From Neptunitalea lumnitzerae (GTDB taxonomy: Bacteria; Bacteroidota; Bacteroidia; Flavobacteriales; Flavobacteriaceae): DNA of 64,000 bases. The stretch's first letter is position 1, and every line of letters begins with the position of its first letter. Positions 62,834-64,000 of this stretch are shown piece by piece. The stretch covers positions 186,001-250,000 of the forward strand of contig NZ_BRVO01000002.1 of the NCBI RefSeq assembly GCF_027924185.1, given 5' to 3'. The notes beneath the pieces were generated by a model. It searched no databases, was not told where the DNA came from, and saw only the letters and a list, made by a program, of their open reading frames with translations. The translations under genes and the position numbers were made by a program.

Positions 62834-64000
62834 TTAAAAATCCATGTTTAATCCTGCAGTAAACCCTCTGTTAAAGGTTGGGCTGTCAACATCTAAGTCT
62901 AACCAATCAATATTGGAATAAATCATTCCAGGATTAAGTACCTGAACATATAATTTTAGTCCATCAATATTTAAATTATTGGTAAATGACTTAGAGAAGT
63001 TATATCCTAAAGATATGTTTCTAATTTTCAAGAAGGATCCATCTCTATATCCAAGAGCCACGGCATATGGGTCACCAGTACCAGCAGTATAAATTGGTTT
63101 TTGGTATTCTGCATTCGTATTATTTTCGGTGTAGTAATCTATTTGGCGTTGATTAAATCTTCCTGTTTGTGCTTCACCACCTGTGTCATAAGTATAATCT
63201 AATCGACCGTAAATAAATATAGAAAGATCAAAGTTTTTATAACTAAAATTATTGGTTACCCCTACAATATATTTCGGTAAGGTGCTACCTATTATAACTC
63301 GGTCGTTAGTTGCGTCAATTTTATTATCACCGTTTTGGTCCACAGGTTTTGTTAAACCAGGAGAGAAGGTATGTCCGTTAGCATTATAGAGTGCCATTTC
63401 GGCTGCATCTTCAGCTTGCCATAAACCATCATTTTCAAAACCATAGATAACACCTAATTGCTGACCTATAAACCAATTATTATTAATATCATTTTCAGCT
63501 CCGTTAGAAAGTTCAATAATTTCATTTGTTTGGTATGAAGCGCTTAGTGTGGTTTCCCAACCAAAATTTTCTGTTTGAATATTGGTAGTGTTTAATGTTA
63601 AATCAATACCACTACTTTTAGTTTCTCCAACGTTTGCGTAAGTATCTGTATAACCTGTTACCGTTGGAATTGATTTTAATAAAAGTAAGTCTTTAGTTCT
63701 AGAAGTATAAAAATCTAATCCACCAGTAATTCTATAATTGAACAATGAATAATCAATACCAATGTTGTACTGGGTTGTTTTTTCCCATGTTAGGTCTTGG
63801 TTTGCAAGGTTTGTATTTGTAGTAGTACCAGGAACTAAAGTTCCTCCGTTAGGATAAAATAAAGGAGTTAAAGCTCCTTTAGTGGAATAAGGATTAATAG
63901 CAGAGTTACCTGTTGTACCAACACCAAAACGCAGTTTTAATTGATTCAACCATTCTTCATTTTTAAGAAAGTTCTCTTTTGTTAAAATCCAACTGGCAGC
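62834..64000 (-). CDS. susC: SusC/RagA-family TonB-dependent transporter, C-terminal part (cut by window end)
   Basis: The frame is open to the window end and encodes at least 389 residues of the C-terminal beta-barrel; the apparent TTG start at 63949 is internal. Family landmarks are LKLRFGVGTTGNSAI, then WEKTTQYNIGIDYSLF and TNNFSYKNFDLSIFIYGR, and the barrel-closing end FTAGLNMDF. The N-terminal carboxypeptidase-like, plug and first barrel parts are outside the window. It would import rhamnogalacturonan oligosaccharides across the outer membrane with energy from TonB/ExbBD. The promoter of susCD is not visible. Confidence 0.93.
   Translation of the reverse strand, partial: AASWILTKENFLKNEEWLNQLKLRFGVGTTGNSAINPYSTKGALTPLFYPNGGTLVPGTTTNTNLANQDLTWEKTTQYNIGIDYSLFNYRITGGLDFYTSRTKDLLLLKSIPTVTGYTDTYANVGETKSSGIDLTLNTTNIQTENFGWETTLSASYQTNEIIELSNGAENDINNNWFIGQQLGVIYGFENDGLWQAEDAAEMALYNANGHTFSPGLTKPVDQNGDNKIDATNDRVIIGSTLPKYIVGVTNNFSYKNFDLSIFIYGRLDYTYDTGGEAQTGRFNQRQIDYYTENNTNAEYQKPIYTAGTGDPYAVALGYRDGSFLKIRNISLGYNFSKSFTNNLNIDGLKLYVQVLNPGMIYSNIDWLDLDVDSPTFNRGFTAGLNMDF

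Noticed and set aside
30298-64000. Ulvan utilization locus
   Set aside because: Rhamnose genes would fit, but no sulfatase or ulvan lyase is present, while CE12, PL11 and GH28 point to rhamnogalacturonan.

Overview
The window is AT-rich DNA from a member of the Bacteroidota, most likely a flavobacterium (Flavobacteriaceae). Signs of this are a SusC/SusD pair, promoter elements of the TAnnTTTG type, weak or absent Shine-Dalgarno sites, lipoprotein and Sec signals typical of the group, and a polysaccharide utilization locus. I see no rRNA, tRNA, CRISPR array, insertion sequence or prophage. Most genes lie on the minus strand.

Layout. (1) 1-7.7 kb: a five-gene copper/silver efflux operon (HYC_CC_PP-type protein, CusA, CusC, CusB fused to DUF3347, metal-binding lipoprotein). 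(2) 8-10.3 kb: a DUF697 GTPase, a DoxX-like membrane protein and a Crp/Fnr regulator. (3) 10.4-14.8 kb, plus strand: ankyrin-repeat protein, DUF2271 protein and a PepSY/flavodoxin/ferredoxin-reductase fusion, behind a Fur-box-like palindrome that overlaps the predicted -7 element. (4) 14.8-20.3 kb: acyl-CoA dehydrogenase, a BamA-like outer-membrane protein with a TTG start, and a CoA-disulfide reductase/rhodanese fusion. (5) 20.5-30 kb: an eight-gene operon for interconversion of succinyl-CoA and propionyl-CoA (epimerase, Na+-pumping methylmalonyl-CoA decarboxylase subunits, CoA-transferase, both mutase subunits). (6) 30.3-64 kb: a rhamnogalacturonan-I / L-rhamnose locus.

In the last region PL11 lyase, CE12 esterase, GH28, GH105, GH106, GH2 and two poorly known hairpin-type enzymes should dismantle rhamnogalacturonan. 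SusC/SusD import the oligosaccharides. RhaM, RhaI, RhaB and the fused aldolase/dehydrogenase RhaEW turn rhamnose into DHAP and L-lactate, and LutABC oxidizes lactate to pyruvate. An NCS1-family permease is the only evident inner-membrane transporter.

The most striking observations are in this locus. Five promoters share a 17-bp tandem-half-site motif (sense consensus CAGKAYRSNACRGGATA) placed exactly 20 bp upstream of a TAnnTTTR-like -7 element. They precede both rhaEW copies, GH106-GH105, CE12-GH2-PL11 and GH28, which defines a candidate activator-controlled regulon; a GntR-type regulator lies beside one site. The rhaEW gene is present twice, 11.9 kb apart in direct orientation, about 98% identical, with homology ending almost exactly at the CDS borders. 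Each copy is promoter-proximal and followed by a hairpin terminator before the rest of its operon. All functional statements come from reading the sequence and recalled family knowledge; no database search was run.
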